Assembly (NCBI GenBank): GCA_964647545.1
Contig: CAZYHS010000005.1
Span: 1-64,000 of the forward strand
Reading direction: 5' to 3'
DNA: 64,000 nucleotides
DNA from: CAZYHS01 sp964647545
Lineage (GTDB): Bacteria > UBA10199 > GCA-002796325 > 1-14-0-20-49-13
Part shown: piece by piece, positions 1-7,791 of the stretch
Numbering within the stretch: position 1 is the stretch's first letter
How the letters are laid out: each line of letters starts with the position of its first letter
Notes under the pieces: model-generated
The model's database searches: none
What the model was told of the DNA's origin: nothing
What the model saw: only the letters and a program-made list of their open reading frames with translations
Made by a program: the position numbers and the translations under genes

Positions 1-969
1 CGTAACGCGTTTTGCACGCCCGAGATCGTTGAGAGTGATCTCTTCGAGCTTGCGACCAAGCTCTTCGGCGATCATTGTTCCGCCGGTGAGCGTGGCGATA
101 TCTTCGAGCATCGCTTTGCGACGATCGCCAAAGCCGGGGGCCTTGACCGCGCAAACGTGAAGCGTACCGCGGAGCTTGTTCACGACAAGAGTCGCTAGAG
201 CTTCGCCTTCAATGTCTTCGGCGATGATAAGAAGAGGCTTACCCATGCGGGCAACCTGTTCGAGGACCGGCAGCAGGTCCTTCATGTTCGAAATCTTCTT
301 TTCGTTGATCAGAATGTATGGGTCTTCGAGATTGCAGACCATTCTTTCGGGATCTGTCACAAAGTAAGGCGAAAGATAGCCGCGATCGAACTGCATACCT
401 TCGACTACATCGAGGCTTGTCTCCATCGATTTGGCTTCTTCAACCGTGATAACGCCCTCTTTACCGACCTTCTCCATCGCTTCGGCGATGATGTTGCCGA
501 TCGTCTCGTCGCCGTTGGCCGAAATTGTGCCGACCTGAGCGATCTCTTTTTTGTCTTTTGTGGGCTTTGACTGTTTTTTCAGTTCGCCGACGACAACTTC
601 AACCGCACGTTCGATGCCTCTCTTAAGGCTCATCGGGTTGTGGCCTGCGCTGACAAGCTTCATACCTTCGCGGTAGATAGCTTGAGCAAGGACTGTTGCT
701 GTCGTTGTACCGTCACCTGCGATATCACTTGTTTTGCTGGCGACTTCGCGGACCATTTTAGCGCCCATATCCTGAAACTTATCTTCGAGGTCGATCTCTT
801 TGGCGACCGTCACGCCATCTTTTGTGATGGTCGGGGAGCCGAACGACTTTTCTATTACAACATTGCGGCCTTTGGGGCCAAGAGTGACCTTCACCGCGTT
901 GGCAAGCATGTCAACGCCCTGAAGAATCTTTTCACGAGCCTGCTGTTCAAAAATTATCTGTTTAGCCAT
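1..969 (-). CDS. groL: 60 kDa chaperonin GroEL, C-terminal part cut off by the window edge
   Basis: N-terminal 323 residues of the GroEL chaperonin (family length about 545). GroEL forms the double-ring ATP-driven folding chamber in the cytoplasm and works with GroES. The start is an ATG at 967-969 giving MAKQIIFEQQARE, with an AGGAGA ribosome site a few bases upstream. Family motifs visible are LGPKGRNVV, the nucleotide-binding segment AGDGTTTATVLAQ, and VEEAKSMETSLDVVEGMQFDRGY. The last readable residues, LNDLGRAKRVT, lie in the apical/intermediate region. The reading frame is open through base 1. It lies 12 bases after groES on the same strand and shares its CIRCE-controlled promoter. Confidence 0.97.
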   Translation of the reverse strand, partial: MAKQIIFEQQAREKILQGVDMLANAVKVTLGPKGRNVVIEKSFGSPTITKDGVTVAKEIDLEDKFQDMGAKMVREVASKTSDIAGDGTTTATVLAQAIYREGMKLVSAGHNPMSLKRGIERAVEVVVGELKKQSKPTKDKKEIAQVGTISANGDETIGNIIAEAMEKVGKEGVITVEEAKSMETSLDVVEGMQFDRGYLSPYFVTDPERMVCNLEDPYILINEKKISNMKDLLPVLEQVARMGKPLLIIAEDIEGEALATLVVNKLRGTLHVCAVKAPGFGDRRKAMLEDIATLTGGTMIAEELGRKLEEITLNDLGRAKRVT

Positions 970-981
970 ATTTTCTCCTGT

Positions 982-1278
982 TTACTTTGTTACGATGCCA
1001 AGAACATCTTCCTCGCGGAGGATGATATATTCTTTGCCGTCGAGCTTGATCTCGGTGCCTGAATATTTTCCGAAAAGAACGACGTCGCCTTCTTTGACTT
1101 CGAGTGCGACGCGTTTGCCGTCATCGAGCAATTTTCCATTGCCCACTGCGATGATTTTACCTTCCTGCGGTTTTTCTTTTGCGCTGTCGGGGATAATGAT
1201 TCCGCCGGCTGTCTTTTCCTCGCCTGAAAGCCTTTCAAGCAAAATTCTGTCATGAAGCGGTCTAAACTTTGTTGCCAT
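982..1278 (-). CDS. groES: 10 kDa co-chaperonin GroES
   Basis: A 98-residue co-chaperonin that caps the GroEL ring. The N-terminus (KFRPLHDRILLERL) and the mobile-loop region EEKTAGGIIIPDSAKEKPQEG are typical of the family, as are the C-terminal EYIILREEDVLGIV residues. Length is normal (95-100). The ATG at 1276-1278 is preceded by a strong AGGAGG site nine bases upstream. It is the first gene of the groES-groEL operon. A perfect CIRCE operator and a sigma-70-like promoter lie directly upstream, so HrcA repression and heat-shock induction are expected. Confidence 0.98.
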   Translation of the reverse strand: MATKFRPLHDRILLERLSGEEKTAGGIIIPDSAKEKPQEGKIIAVGNGKLLDDGKRVALEVKEGDVVLFGKYSGTEIKLDGKEYIILREEDVLGIVTK

Positions 1279-1313
1279 AAATTTATGCCTCCTTTTATTT
1301 ACAATTTACAAAA

Positions 1314-1340
1314 TTAGCACTCTAACCACTAGAGTGCTAA
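1314..1340. promoter_or_regulatory. CIRCE operator of groESL
   Basis: Perfect inverted repeat: TTAGCACTC (1314-1322), a nine-base spacer, GAGTGCTAA (1332-1340). This is the exact CIRCE consensus bound by the HrcA repressor. It lies between the predicted promoter and the groES ribosome site, the usual position for repression of groESL. hrcA is not in the window. Confidence 0.97.
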
Positions 1341-1356
1341 ACCCAACGTGTGCGGC

Positions 1357-1385
1357 ATATATAATGTTGGTCAAAGTAAAGTCAA
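1357..1385 (-). promoter_or_regulatory. Probable sigma-70-type promoter of groESL
   Basis: Read on the minus strand, TTGACT (1380-1385) is followed after 16-17 bases by TATATA/ATATAT (about 1357-1363). The start point would fall just upstream of the CIRCE element, as in other HrcA-regulated operons. The call rests on sequence match and position only. Confidence 0.6.
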
Positions 1386-1422
1386 GGGCTGCCGGCAAAA
1401 TAAAATTATGCGATTTAGATAC

Positions 1423-1459
1423 AAAAATGGCCCTTACCTGTGGATAAGTGGCCATTTTT
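1423..1459 (-). terminator. Hairpin terminator downstream of the osmC operon
   Basis: Arms AAAAATGGCC (1423-1432) and GGCCATTTTT (1450-1459) pair perfectly. A further CTTA/TAAG step (1433-1436 with 1445-1448) pairs after a one-base bulge, leaving an eight-base loop. The outer A/T tracts give a U-run in either direction. It lies about 40 bases past the osmC stop codon and upstream of the groES promoter, so it probably insulates groESL from read-through. The loop contains a DnaA-box sequence. Confidence 0.7.
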
Positions 1460-1488
1460 CTGTGGAAAACCCCAAAAACTGTGGATAA
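1439..1488. promoter_or_regulatory. Cluster of three DnaA-box sequences
   Basis: TGTGGATAA at 1439-1447 and again at 1480-1488 are exact DnaA boxes. TGTGGAAAA at 1461-1469 is one mismatch away. All three have the same orientation within 50 bases of non-coding DNA. The first overlaps the loop of the terminator hairpin. They could titrate DnaA or tie the neighbouring operons to DnaA; function is inferred from sequence only. Confidence 0.5.
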
Positions 1489-1498
1489 CTAAAGTTTT

Positions 1499-1912
1499 TT
1501 AGGCTTGGATAACTGACTTGATCTTTAGCGTGTTTGCAACAACGCAATGCTCCTCGGCCTTTTCAAAGAGGGTTTTGAGCCTCGCCTCATCGGCACTATT
1601 TTCGAGTTTGACCTTAGGAATGAGGGTGACTTTAGAAATTTCGTAGTGCTTGCCGTCCGGCGCAGACATTTCCCCAATAGCGCTTGATTCATAGCTAACG
1701 ACTTTCAGCCGAGCCTTCTCGGCGATCGCCATGAAAGTCACCATAAAACAGGTTTCAACCGCAGCAAGGAGCATGTGCACCGGCGACCAAGCGTTTTTAA
1801 CATCTTCAAGCGCCGATTTTCCCGCAACTTTAATCGGCGAAACATTGTCAAAGCCAGCCTCGCAATAGACCTCTCCGTTCCACTTCAGATTTGTTTTGAT
1901 TTCACCGGCCAT
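1499..1912 (-). CDS. OsmC/Ohr-family protein (probable thiol peroxidase)
   Basis: A 137-residue protein of the OsmC/Ohr family, which reduces organic hydroperoxides using two reactive cysteines. Cys55 (in VETCFMVTF) and Cys123 (in EEHCVVANTL) are placed as the family's catalytic pair. The WSPVHMLLAAVETC segment is the typical central helix. Length matches the family. The ATG at 1910-1912 has an AGGAGA ribosome site. It is the last gene of a three-gene minus-strand operon, ten bases after a DUF507 gene. A hairpin terminator follows the stop codon. Whether it is a true peroxidase or a YhfA-like OsmC relative cannot be decided from sequence alone. Confidence 0.85.
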   Translation of the reverse strand: MAGEIKTNLKWNGEVYCEAGFDNVSPIKVAGKSALEDVKNAWSPVHMLLAAVETCFMVTFMAIAEKARLKVVSYESSAIGEMSAPDGKHYEISKVTLIPKVKLENSADEARLKTLFEKAEEHCVVANTLKIKSVIQA

Positions 1913-1922
1913 ATTTTCTCCT

Positions 1923-2189
1923 TTAAAGTTTTTTCATCTCTTCGTTGTAATACTGGTCGTACAAAACATCCCACTCTCTTGAATGCTCCATAATGCCGCG
2001 CTTGATAGAGGCTATTTTGGCACGCACACGCTCGTCGAGCTTGGCCTCTTCTTGCATAAAACGAATTATGATTTTTTGGACATCTTGCGCAAATATGGCT
2101 TCATTCTCAATTTTGGCAAGCCCCTCGCGCTTTAGTGTCTGCGCAATTTGCTTGGAAAGGAACAAAACTCTTTCGTCGGATAGTCTCAC
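1923..2189 (-). CDS. DUF507 family protein (downstream copy)
   Basis: An 88-residue, highly charged, all-helical protein starting MRLSDERVLFLSKQIAQTL, typical of the DUF507 family (function unknown). I see no signal peptide or membrane segment, so it should be cytoplasmic. The start codon is GTG (2187-2189); it overlaps the stop of the upstream gene in a GTGA four-base overlap, indicating translational coupling. It resembles its neighbour at 2186-2458: both have an R/S-Q-I-V/A-x-x-L helix followed by an acidic EEA/EAERE helix. The two therefore look like a tandem duplication or the two halves of a longer DUF507 protein. Co-transcribed with osmC. Confidence 0.8.
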   Translation of the reverse strand: MRLSDERVLFLSKQIAQTLKREGLAKIENEAIFAQDVQKIIIRFMQEEAKLDERVRAKIASIKRGIMEHSREWDVLYDQYYNEEMKKL

Positions 2190-2458
2190 AGAACAAATCC
2201 TTTCTTTTTAGCGAGCTCTTTTTTTATCATCGTAAATGCCTTCTGTTCATCGATGGCATCTCCTATGGCTCGGCGGTTGGCGTCAAGGAGCTTATGAGCC
2301 GCAAGGTCTATCTCTCGCTCGGCCTCCATATTGCCGGTCAGAATCGCCGATATTTTTCCCTCAACCGCCCCCTCACTTTCTATGAGAAGATGCTTTGACA
2401 AAAGCATTTCAACGATCTGGCGGGAAACTCTTTCAATATGCATTTTTCTAAGTGCCAT
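2186..2458 (-). CDS. DUF507 family protein (upstream copy)
   Basis: A 90-residue basic helical protein (MALRKMHIERVSRQIVEML...), first gene of a three-gene operon with the second DUF507 gene and osmC. The ATG is at 2456-2458. By eye it aligns along its whole length with the downstream copy (VSRQIVEMLLSKHLLI against LSKQIAQTLKREGLAKI). No catalytic motif is visible. The upstream gap of 244 bases is shared with the divergent sigma-54 activator and contains inverted repeats that could regulate either direction. Function unknown. Confidence 0.75.
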   Translation of the reverse strand: MALRKMHIERVSRQIVEMLLSKHLLIESEGAVEGKISAILTGNMEAEREIDLAAHKLLDANRRAIGDAIDEQKAFTMIKKELAKKKGFVL

Positions 2459-2529
2459 AGTGAAATCTACCTAAACTATTTTTATTGATAGAGCCACCAT
2501 TCTTTCAAACATGTTAGCGTCTTTATTTA

Positions 2530-2553
2530 TAGACACATACGTCTAGTTATGTG
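2530..2553. promoter_or_regulatory. Overlapping inverted repeats, possible activator-binding site
   Basis: CACATA (2534-2539), eight bases, TATGTG (2548-2553) form a perfect inverted repeat. Overlapping it, TAGAC (2530-2534), six bases, GTCTA (2541-2545) forms a second. The pair is centred about 120 bases upstream of a sigma-54 promoter, the usual distance for an enhancer site of a sigma-54 activator. Binding by the adjacent activator is inference. Confidence 0.4.
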
Positions 2554-2658
2554 GACATTAATTTGGTGCCGTTGCTTGGCTTTTATGACCAGAAAAATAA
2601 CGCTTCATATATTCTTAATGATATCGAACAATTAGCTCTTAACGGGGAAACGCTGAAT

Positions 2659-2674
2659 TTGGCACGCCAATTGC
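2659..2674 (+). promoter_or_regulatory. Sigma-54 (RpoN) -24/-12 promoter
   Basis: TTGGCACG (2659-2666), four bases, TTGC (2671-2674) matches the RpoN consensus TGGCACG-N4-TTGC without mismatch. GG (2661-2662) and GC (2673-2674) are separated by the required ten bases. Transcription should start near 2685, just before the ribosome site AGAGGTG (2691-2697) of the sigma-54 activator gene. Confidence 0.85.
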
Positions 2675-2702
2675 TTTTACGGTGGAAACAAGAGGTGCCA
2701 AC

Positions 2703-3707
2703 ATGACAAACTCACGCGAGACAGAAAAACCAGCCTTGCTTGGCAAAAGCCAAGCGTTCCTAAGATGCGTTGGAGAAGCCAAGGCGTTTGCAGGAAGCAG
2801 GGCCAACGTTTTGATAGTCGGAGAATCAGGAACTGGAAAAGAGCTCTTTGCAAGATATCTTCATGACATCGAGGCTAATCAGGAGCGCCCGTTCATTGCA
2901 GTTAACTGCGCCGCGATCCCCGACCAACTTATAGAATCTGAACTTTTTGGATACGAACGAGGAGCATTCACCGGCGCCGTCGCAAAAAAGATCGGCAAGT
3001 TTGAGCTGGCAAACGGCGGTGATATTTTTCTCGATGAAATTTCCTCTCTCAAGCATGAATTACAGGCAAAAATCTTGCGGGTTCTGCAGGAAAAAGAGAT
3101 CGTAAGAGTCGGCGGGAATGAACACATAAAAACAAATTTCAGAGTCATCGCAGCTACCAACATAGACCTTGCGCCGCTTGTGGCGGGAGGTCTATTTAGA
3201 ATCGATCTATTTCACAGGCTGCGCGTAGTTCAGCTCTCCATCCCTCCGCTACGCGAACGGTGCGAGGACATTCCGATCCTTGCCGATTTTTTTGCGAAGA
3301 AATACTCCCAAAACCCCGACAAAAAAATATCTGAAAATGCCATGCAAAAACTTGTCGGTCATAAATGGCAAGGAAACGTCCGCGAGCTTGAGAACGTAAT
3401 TCATGCGGCAACAGTAATGTCGAAAAGCGAACTCATAAACGCTTGCGATCTGCCGGAGTGGGCATTTTCATCCCAAACAAAGCTCTCTTTGGAGCACGCC
3501 GCAATTTGCGCCCCCGCCGAGAACGATGTTTGCGCCGCAACCTATCGCGATTTTATCGATAACGCAGAGAGGCTGATATTAAGAAGAGCATTGGAAAAAT
3601 GCGAGGGCGACAGGTCTAAGACAGCACAGCTCCTAGATATAAGCCGCACAACCCTCTACATAAAACTTAAACAGCTCGGAATATTCTCAAAAAGGGGCGC
3701 GATATAA
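2703..3707 (+). CDS. Sigma-54-dependent transcriptional activator (AAA+ and Fis-type HTH, no receiver domain)
   Basis: A 334-residue enhancer-binding protein that uses ATP hydrolysis to open RpoN promoters. Visible motifs are Walker A GESGTGKE, the sigma-54 contact loop ELFGYERGAFTGA, Walker B GGDIFLDE, the arginine-finger segment LFHRLRVVQLSIPPLRER, WQGNVRELENV, and a C-terminal Fis-type helix-turn-helix (DRSKTAQLLDISRTTLYIKLKQLG). Only about 20 residues precede the AAA+ domain, so there is no sensory or receiver domain; activity must be controlled through expression or a partner protein. I prefer the ATG at 2703 over the in-frame GTG at 2682. The GTG lies upstream of the predicted transcription start, whereas AGAGGTG is well placed for the ATG. 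Its own promoter is sigma-54 type, suggesting autoregulation. Confidence 0.92.
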   Translation: MTNSRETEKPALLGKSQAFLRCVGEAKAFAGSRANVLIVGESGTGKELFARYLHDIEANQERPFIAVNCAAIPDQLIESELFGYERGAFTGAVAKKIGKFELANGGDIFLDEISSLKHELQAKILRVLQEKEIVRVGGNEHIKTNFRVIAATNIDLAPLVAGGLFRIDLFHRLRVVQLSIPPLRERCEDIPILADFFAKKYSQNPDKKISENAMQKLVGHKWQGNVRELENVIHAATVMSKSELINACDLPEWAFSSQTKLSLEHAAICAPAENDVCAATYRDFIDNAERLILRRALEKCEGDRSKTAQLLDISRTTLYIKLKQLGIFSKRGAI

Positions 3708-3752
3708 TTTCTATTTGACGCCGCCTGCAATTTCGGTCAGAAACTTCGCCTT

Positions 3753-4892
3753 ATGAAACTTGGAAGCGAAGTCCTGTTCGAAGAACAGGCATCTTTGATC
3801 GAAGGTAAAAATGTAGCTCTCTTGGCGCACAAGGCGAGCGTCAACTCGCGCGGCGAACACATCATTTCACACCTGATGGCTGGAAACGAGCACGGCAGAT
3901 GGAAGCTTGTCGCCCTCTTCGGCCCCGAACACGGTTTTGACACCGACGCCGAAGATATGGAGCCGGTAAGAAACGCCAAAACCGCCTTAAAAAATAAAAA
4001 AATACCGGTTTATAGCCTTTACGGGGACTCGTTCGAATCGCTGTCGCCGACGCCGGCGATGCTAAAAGGTGTCGATGTTTTGATTGTCGATTTACAGGAT
4101 GTTGGAGCAAGGTACTACACCTACGCAAACACTCTTGCCCTTGTAATTCGCGTTTGCGCCGCTCTTGGCATTGAAGTCGTTGTCTGCGACCGCCCCAACC
4201 CGATAAACGGAATAACCACCGAGGGCGGAACGGTCGAGCCCGAATTTCGTTCGTTCGTTGGAATGTTCCCGATTCCGGTGCGTCATGGAAAGACCATCGG
4301 CGAACTTGCAAGCATGGCCGCCGCAGGGCTCTCCTCTCCCAAACCTAATTTTTTACATGTTGTTCCGATGAAGGGCTGGGACCGCGAATGGTATTTCGAT
4401 AAAACAAACCTTAAATGGATAAACCCGTCGCCGAACATGAGGTCGTTGTCGGCGGCAATTCTTTATCCGGGCATGTGCCTACTCGAGGGCACGAACATTT
4501 CCGAAGGCCGTGGAACCCACACGCCGTTTGAAGTCTGCGGAGCGCCATGGATTGACGGCACCGCACTTGCAAAAGAGCTACGTTCGCTAAAGCTCGGTGG
4601 GATCGATTATGAAACAACTGTATTCACACCGACCTCGCGCAAGTTCGAAGGTGAGCGATGCGAAGGGGTGCAATTTGTTATCACCGACAGAGGTCAGTTT
4701 AAATCCTATCTAACCGGGCTTGCCGTGATTGCAACGATCGCTAAGATGAACAAGAAGCATTTTAAGTGGAGACGCGAGCCCTACGAATTCGTGAATGATA
4801 TTCCAGCTATCGACCTATTGACCGGCAACTCTCTTTACAGAAAGCTGGTCGATAAAAATAAGCCTCTTAGCGAAATTTCAAAACTTGCCTAA
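3753..4892 (+). CDS. DUF1343 family, exo-beta-N-acetylmuramidase NamZ-like
   Basis: A 379-residue DUF1343 protein. The characterised member, Bacillus NamZ (YbbC), removes terminal MurNAc from peptidoglycan fragments. Family motifs present are ALFGPEHGF, VDVLIVDLQDVGARYYTY, DRPNPI and the C-terminal FVNDIPAIDLLTGNS. The start is ATG at 3753, about 45 bases after the sigma-54 activator. The N-terminus MKLGSEVLFEEQASLIEGK has no signal peptide, unlike many exported homologues, so a cytoplasmic wall-recycling role is likely. It converges on the D-Ala-D-Ala ligase gene with only two bases between stop codons. Family assignment is firm; the substrate is inferred. Confidence 0.85.
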   Translation: MKLGSEVLFEEQASLIEGKNVALLAHKASVNSRGEHIISHLMAGNEHGRWKLVALFGPEHGFDTDAEDMEPVRNAKTALKNKKIPVYSLYGDSFESLSPTPAMLKGVDVLIVDLQDVGARYYTYANTLALVIRVCAALGIEVVVCDRPNPINGITTEGGTVEPEFRSFVGMFPIPVRHGKTIGELASMAAAGLSSPKPNFLHVVPMKGWDREWYFDKTNLKWINPSPNMRSLSAAILYPGMCLLEGTNISEGRGTHTPFEVCGAPWIDGTALAKELRSLKLGGIDYETTVFTPTSRKFEGERCEGVQFVITDRGQFKSYLTGLAVIATIAKMNKKHFKWRREPYEFVNDIPAIDLLTGNSLYRKLVDKNKPLSEISKLA

Positions 4893-4894
4893 GC

Positions 4895-6013
4895 CTAGCC
4901 TTTTCTAAACCAGTCATTTTTGGGCTGATAGCTTGTTAAGAGCTTTTCTTTGGCGGCGCTTCTTTCAAACCCCAGTCGGATGAGCTCATCTAAAAGAGCC
5001 GGATAGGTAATTCCACTTGCTTCCCAAAGTTTTGGATACATGCTGATAGAGGTAAACCCCGGGATCGTATTGACCTCATTGAAATAAATCTCATTATTTT
5101 TTGTCACCAAAAAATCGACGCGCGCCATGCCGCTTAAATTTAGAGCCTTGAATGCGGCAACGGCCTCTCTCCTGCAATAATCGGCGACGTCTTTTGGAAG
5201 TTCGGCGGGAATATGCGTCTTTGATTTGCCGTCCACATATTTTGCGTCATAGTCGTAAAACTCGTTTGACGGAACAACTTCGCCCGCACACGAAGCGCGA
5301 GGATTATCGTTGCCTAAAACAGCCACCTCAATTTCGCGGGCATTTTCCACCGATTTTTCAACTAAGATTCTCAGGTCATAACGAGCGGCATCCTCTATAC
5401 TGGAAATTAGCTCATTTTTATCGTGGGCCTTGGAAATGCCGACGCTCGACCCCGAATTTGCAGGCTTAATAAAACAGGGGTAACCTAAAGTCCCCTCAAT
5501 TCTGGATATGATCTCATCTTTTGACGTATAAAATTCGCCGGCCAAAAACCACAGAGATGGCGCCGTATTTATCTTGGCCTGACGAACCACATCTTTTTGT
5601 AAAATTTTGTCCATCCCAGCGCTGGACCCTAAAACTCCGGCACCGACATATGGAATTGAAGCCAGCTCAAAAAGGCCTTGAATGGTGCCGTCTTCACCGT
5701 AAGTGCCATGAATTACCGGAAAAATAATATCGACCGGAGAAAACTTCTTTGTCGCCAAATTAAAGAGGGCCGAAATTTTAGGTTCGGGGAGTATAACCAC
5801 CTCAGAATTAGCGTCGCAATTATTGCCAGATTTAATCGCCGACAACACTCCGTCGCCGCTAAACCATTTTCCCGATTTTGTAATGCCGATCTCAACGACA
5901 TCGTATTTATTTCGATCCAGCGCAGAAATAACCGAAGAGGCCGACACAAGAGAAACTTCGTGCTCTCCGCTTCTCCCTCCAAAAACGACTCCAACCCTGA
6001 TTTTTTTGTCCAT
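4895..6013 (-). CDS. ddl: D-alanine--D-alanine ligase
   Basis: A 372-residue ATP-grasp ligase that makes D-Ala-D-Ala for the peptidoglycan stem peptide. Motifs are the N-terminal VGVVFGGRSGEHEVSLVSA, HGTYGEDGTIQGLFEL, the ATP-grasp segment YPCFIKPANSGSSVGISK, and the metal and substrate residues in FNEVNTIPGFTSISMYPKLW. The length fits the longer DdlA-type members. The C-terminus is charged (KNDWFRKG). The ATG at 6011-6013 is the first good start before the family N-terminus. It stands alone on the minus strand, end to end with the NamZ-like gene. Confidence 0.96.
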   Translation of the reverse strand: MDKKIRVGVVFGGRSGEHEVSLVSASSVISALDRNKYDVVEIGITKSGKWFSGDGVLSAIKSGNNCDANSEVVILPEPKISALFNLATKKFSPVDIIFPVIHGTYGEDGTIQGLFELASIPYVGAGVLGSSAGMDKILQKDVVRQAKINTAPSLWFLAGEFYTSKDEIISRIEGTLGYPCFIKPANSGSSVGISKAHDKNELISSIEDAARYDLRILVEKSVENAREIEVAVLGNDNPRASCAGEVVPSNEFYDYDAKYVDGKSKTHIPAELPKDVADYCRREAVAAFKALNLSGMARVDFLVTKNNEIYFNEVNTIPGFTSISMYPKLWEASGITYPALLDELIRLGFERSAAKEKLLTSYQPKNDWFRKG

Positions 6014-6173
6014 GCCTATTGTTAGTTTGCCTCAACGCAGCCGGTCAAGTGAATTGTTTGGCGTGTGAATTAATAAGAATTTTCCATTTCCGAAACGAAT
6101 TAATTTATGGCAAAGAAACCGAGTAAATAATTAATTAGAAGCTGCGAAAAACAAGATAAAGAACGGCCAATTT

Positions 6174-7769
6174 ATGACCCCAAACCAAGAAGCTCATACA
6201 TTTATTGTAAGCCTAGAAAAAAAAGTTGAACCGCTATTTAAAAAAAATGCGATCGCCTATTGGAACGCCACAATTACAGGCCAAAAAAGATGGTACAAAA
6301 AACACGAAGAAATCGAAATCCAAACTCAAAAGATTTTTGAAAATAAAACCCTATTTGAAAAAATTGAGACCATAAGAAAACTTGAAATTACCGACCCAAT
6401 ATTAAAAAGGGAAATTGAATTACTTTATCTCGATTTTTTAGAAAACCGCGTAGATCCTAAACTTAATACCGAACTGGTCCGGCTTTCATCAAAAGTAACG
6501 AGCAAATTTAACACGCACCGAGCTAAAATTAACGGCCGAGAAGTAACCGACAATGAAATTCGCAAAATATTAAAATCCGAGCACGATTGCGAAATTCGTA
6601 AAAGGACATGGGAAGCCTCAAAGCAAATCGGCAAGGCCGTTGCCGGCGATCTAATTGCTCTCATCAAAAAAAGAAATAAAGCGGCAAAGTCCTTGGGGTT
6701 TAAAAATTATTACCAAATGCAGTTGATTTTTCAGGAGCAAACCGAAAAGGAAGTTTTTGGAGTTCTGGATGGTTTGGCAAAATTAACCGAAAAACCATAT
6801 CGAAAATTAAAGAAAGAAATAGATAGCCTTGTTGCAAAAAAATTCAACATTTCATCAAAAAAAGTAATGCCGTGGCATTATGAAGATGTCTTTTTTCAGG
6901 AACCTCCCGAAATATTCGAGCTCAATTTAGATGATTTTTTTAAGAGCCGCGATGTTGTTGCAATTACAAAAAAATACTACCAAAAGCTCGGCATGCCGGT
7001 TGCCGATATCTTAAGAAATAGCGACTTGTACGAAAAAACCGGCAAAGAACAGCATGCATATTGCATGAACGTTGACAGGCGCGGCGACATCAGAATTCTT
7101 GCAAATGTACACCCAAGCGAACATTGGCTGGGGACAATGCTTCACGAACTGGGGCATGCAATTTATGATAAACATTTGGATAAGAACGTCCCCTTCTTTT
7201 TAAGAGAGCCCTCTCATACATTTACAACAGAGGCAATTGCCGAACTATTTGGCCGGCAAACTCACAACCCATTTTGGCTTAATTGGGCTACCGGCGGGAA
7301 ATTTAAAAAAGAGATATTTAAATTAGCTCCAAAACTTGCAGCCTCACAAAGAGCCCGCATGTTAATATTTGCCCGCTGGGTTATGGTCATGGCAAATTTT
7401 GAGCGTGCAATGTACAAAAACCCCAAGCAGGATCTTAATTCGCTCTGGTGGAAATTAGTGGAAAAATATCAATTAGTGAAACGCCCTAAAGATCGTAAAT
7501 ATCCGGACTGGGCCGCAAAAATTCATTTAACTAGTTCGCCTGTCTATTATCATAATTATTTATTGGGCGAAATTATGGCATCTCAATTAATTGCATACAT
7601 TCGTAAAACAATTAAAAAAGATAATTCATTTATTTTAACTAAAGGAACGGGCCTCTATTTAAAAAATAAAATATTTGCCCCCGCAAATATTCTGCGCTGG
7701 GACGCCCTTTTGAAATTCGCTACCGGAAAGGATTTATCTCCAGAATATTTCGCTAAAGATTTTATTTAA
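6174..7769 (+). CDS. Zinc metallopeptidase of the M2/M3 type
   Basis: A 531-residue cytoplasmic zinc peptidase. HELGH at residues 324-328 supplies two zinc-binding histidines and the catalytic glutamate; Glu353 in TFTTEAIAEL is positioned as the third zinc ligand, the spacing of oligopeptidases in clan MA. The N-terminal 300 residues are helical and contain IKKRNKAAKSLGFKNYYQMQL, seen in M2/M3 relatives. It probably cleaves oligopeptides. I cannot separate M2 (ACE-like) from M3 by eye. There is no signal peptide and no obvious ribosome site. Base composition is clearly more AT-rich than in the flanking ddl gene, with AAT, ATT, TTA and AAA codons dominating; this holds through rsmG. Confidence 0.85.
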   Translation: MTPNQEAHTFIVSLEKKVEPLFKKNAIAYWNATITGQKRWYKKHEEIEIQTQKIFENKTLFEKIETIRKLEITDPILKREIELLYLDFLENRVDPKLNTELVRLSSKVTSKFNTHRAKINGREVTDNEIRKILKSEHDCEIRKRTWEASKQIGKAVAGDLIALIKKRNKAAKSLGFKNYYQMQLIFQEQTEKEVFGVLDGLAKLTEKPYRKLKKEIDSLVAKKFNISSKKVMPWHYEDVFFQEPPEIFELNLDDFFKSRDVVAITKKYYQKLGMPVADILRNSDLYEKTGKEQHAYCMNVDRRGDIRILANVHPSEHWLGTMLHELGHAIYDKHLDKNVPFFLREPSHTFTTEAIAELFGRQTHNPFWLNWATGGKFKKEIFKLAPKLAASQRARMLIFARWVMVMANFERAMYKNPKQDLNSLWWKLVEKYQLVKRPKDRKYPDWAAKIHLTSSPVYYHNYLLGEIMASQLIAYIRKTIKKDNSFILTKGTGLYLKNKIFAPANILRWDALLKFATGKDLSPEYFAKDFI

Positions 7770-7791
7770 TTAAAATAATTCCACCCTATCT

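Noticed and set aside
640..1062. A 140-codon open frame on the plus strand opposite groEL and groES
   Set aside because: It is the complement of highly conserved chaperonin genes and has no family pattern or ribosome site.
2562..2580. A second sigma-54-like sequence (TTGGTGCCGTTGC)
   Set aside because: GG and GC are only seven bases apart instead of ten; spacing is essential for RpoN promoters.
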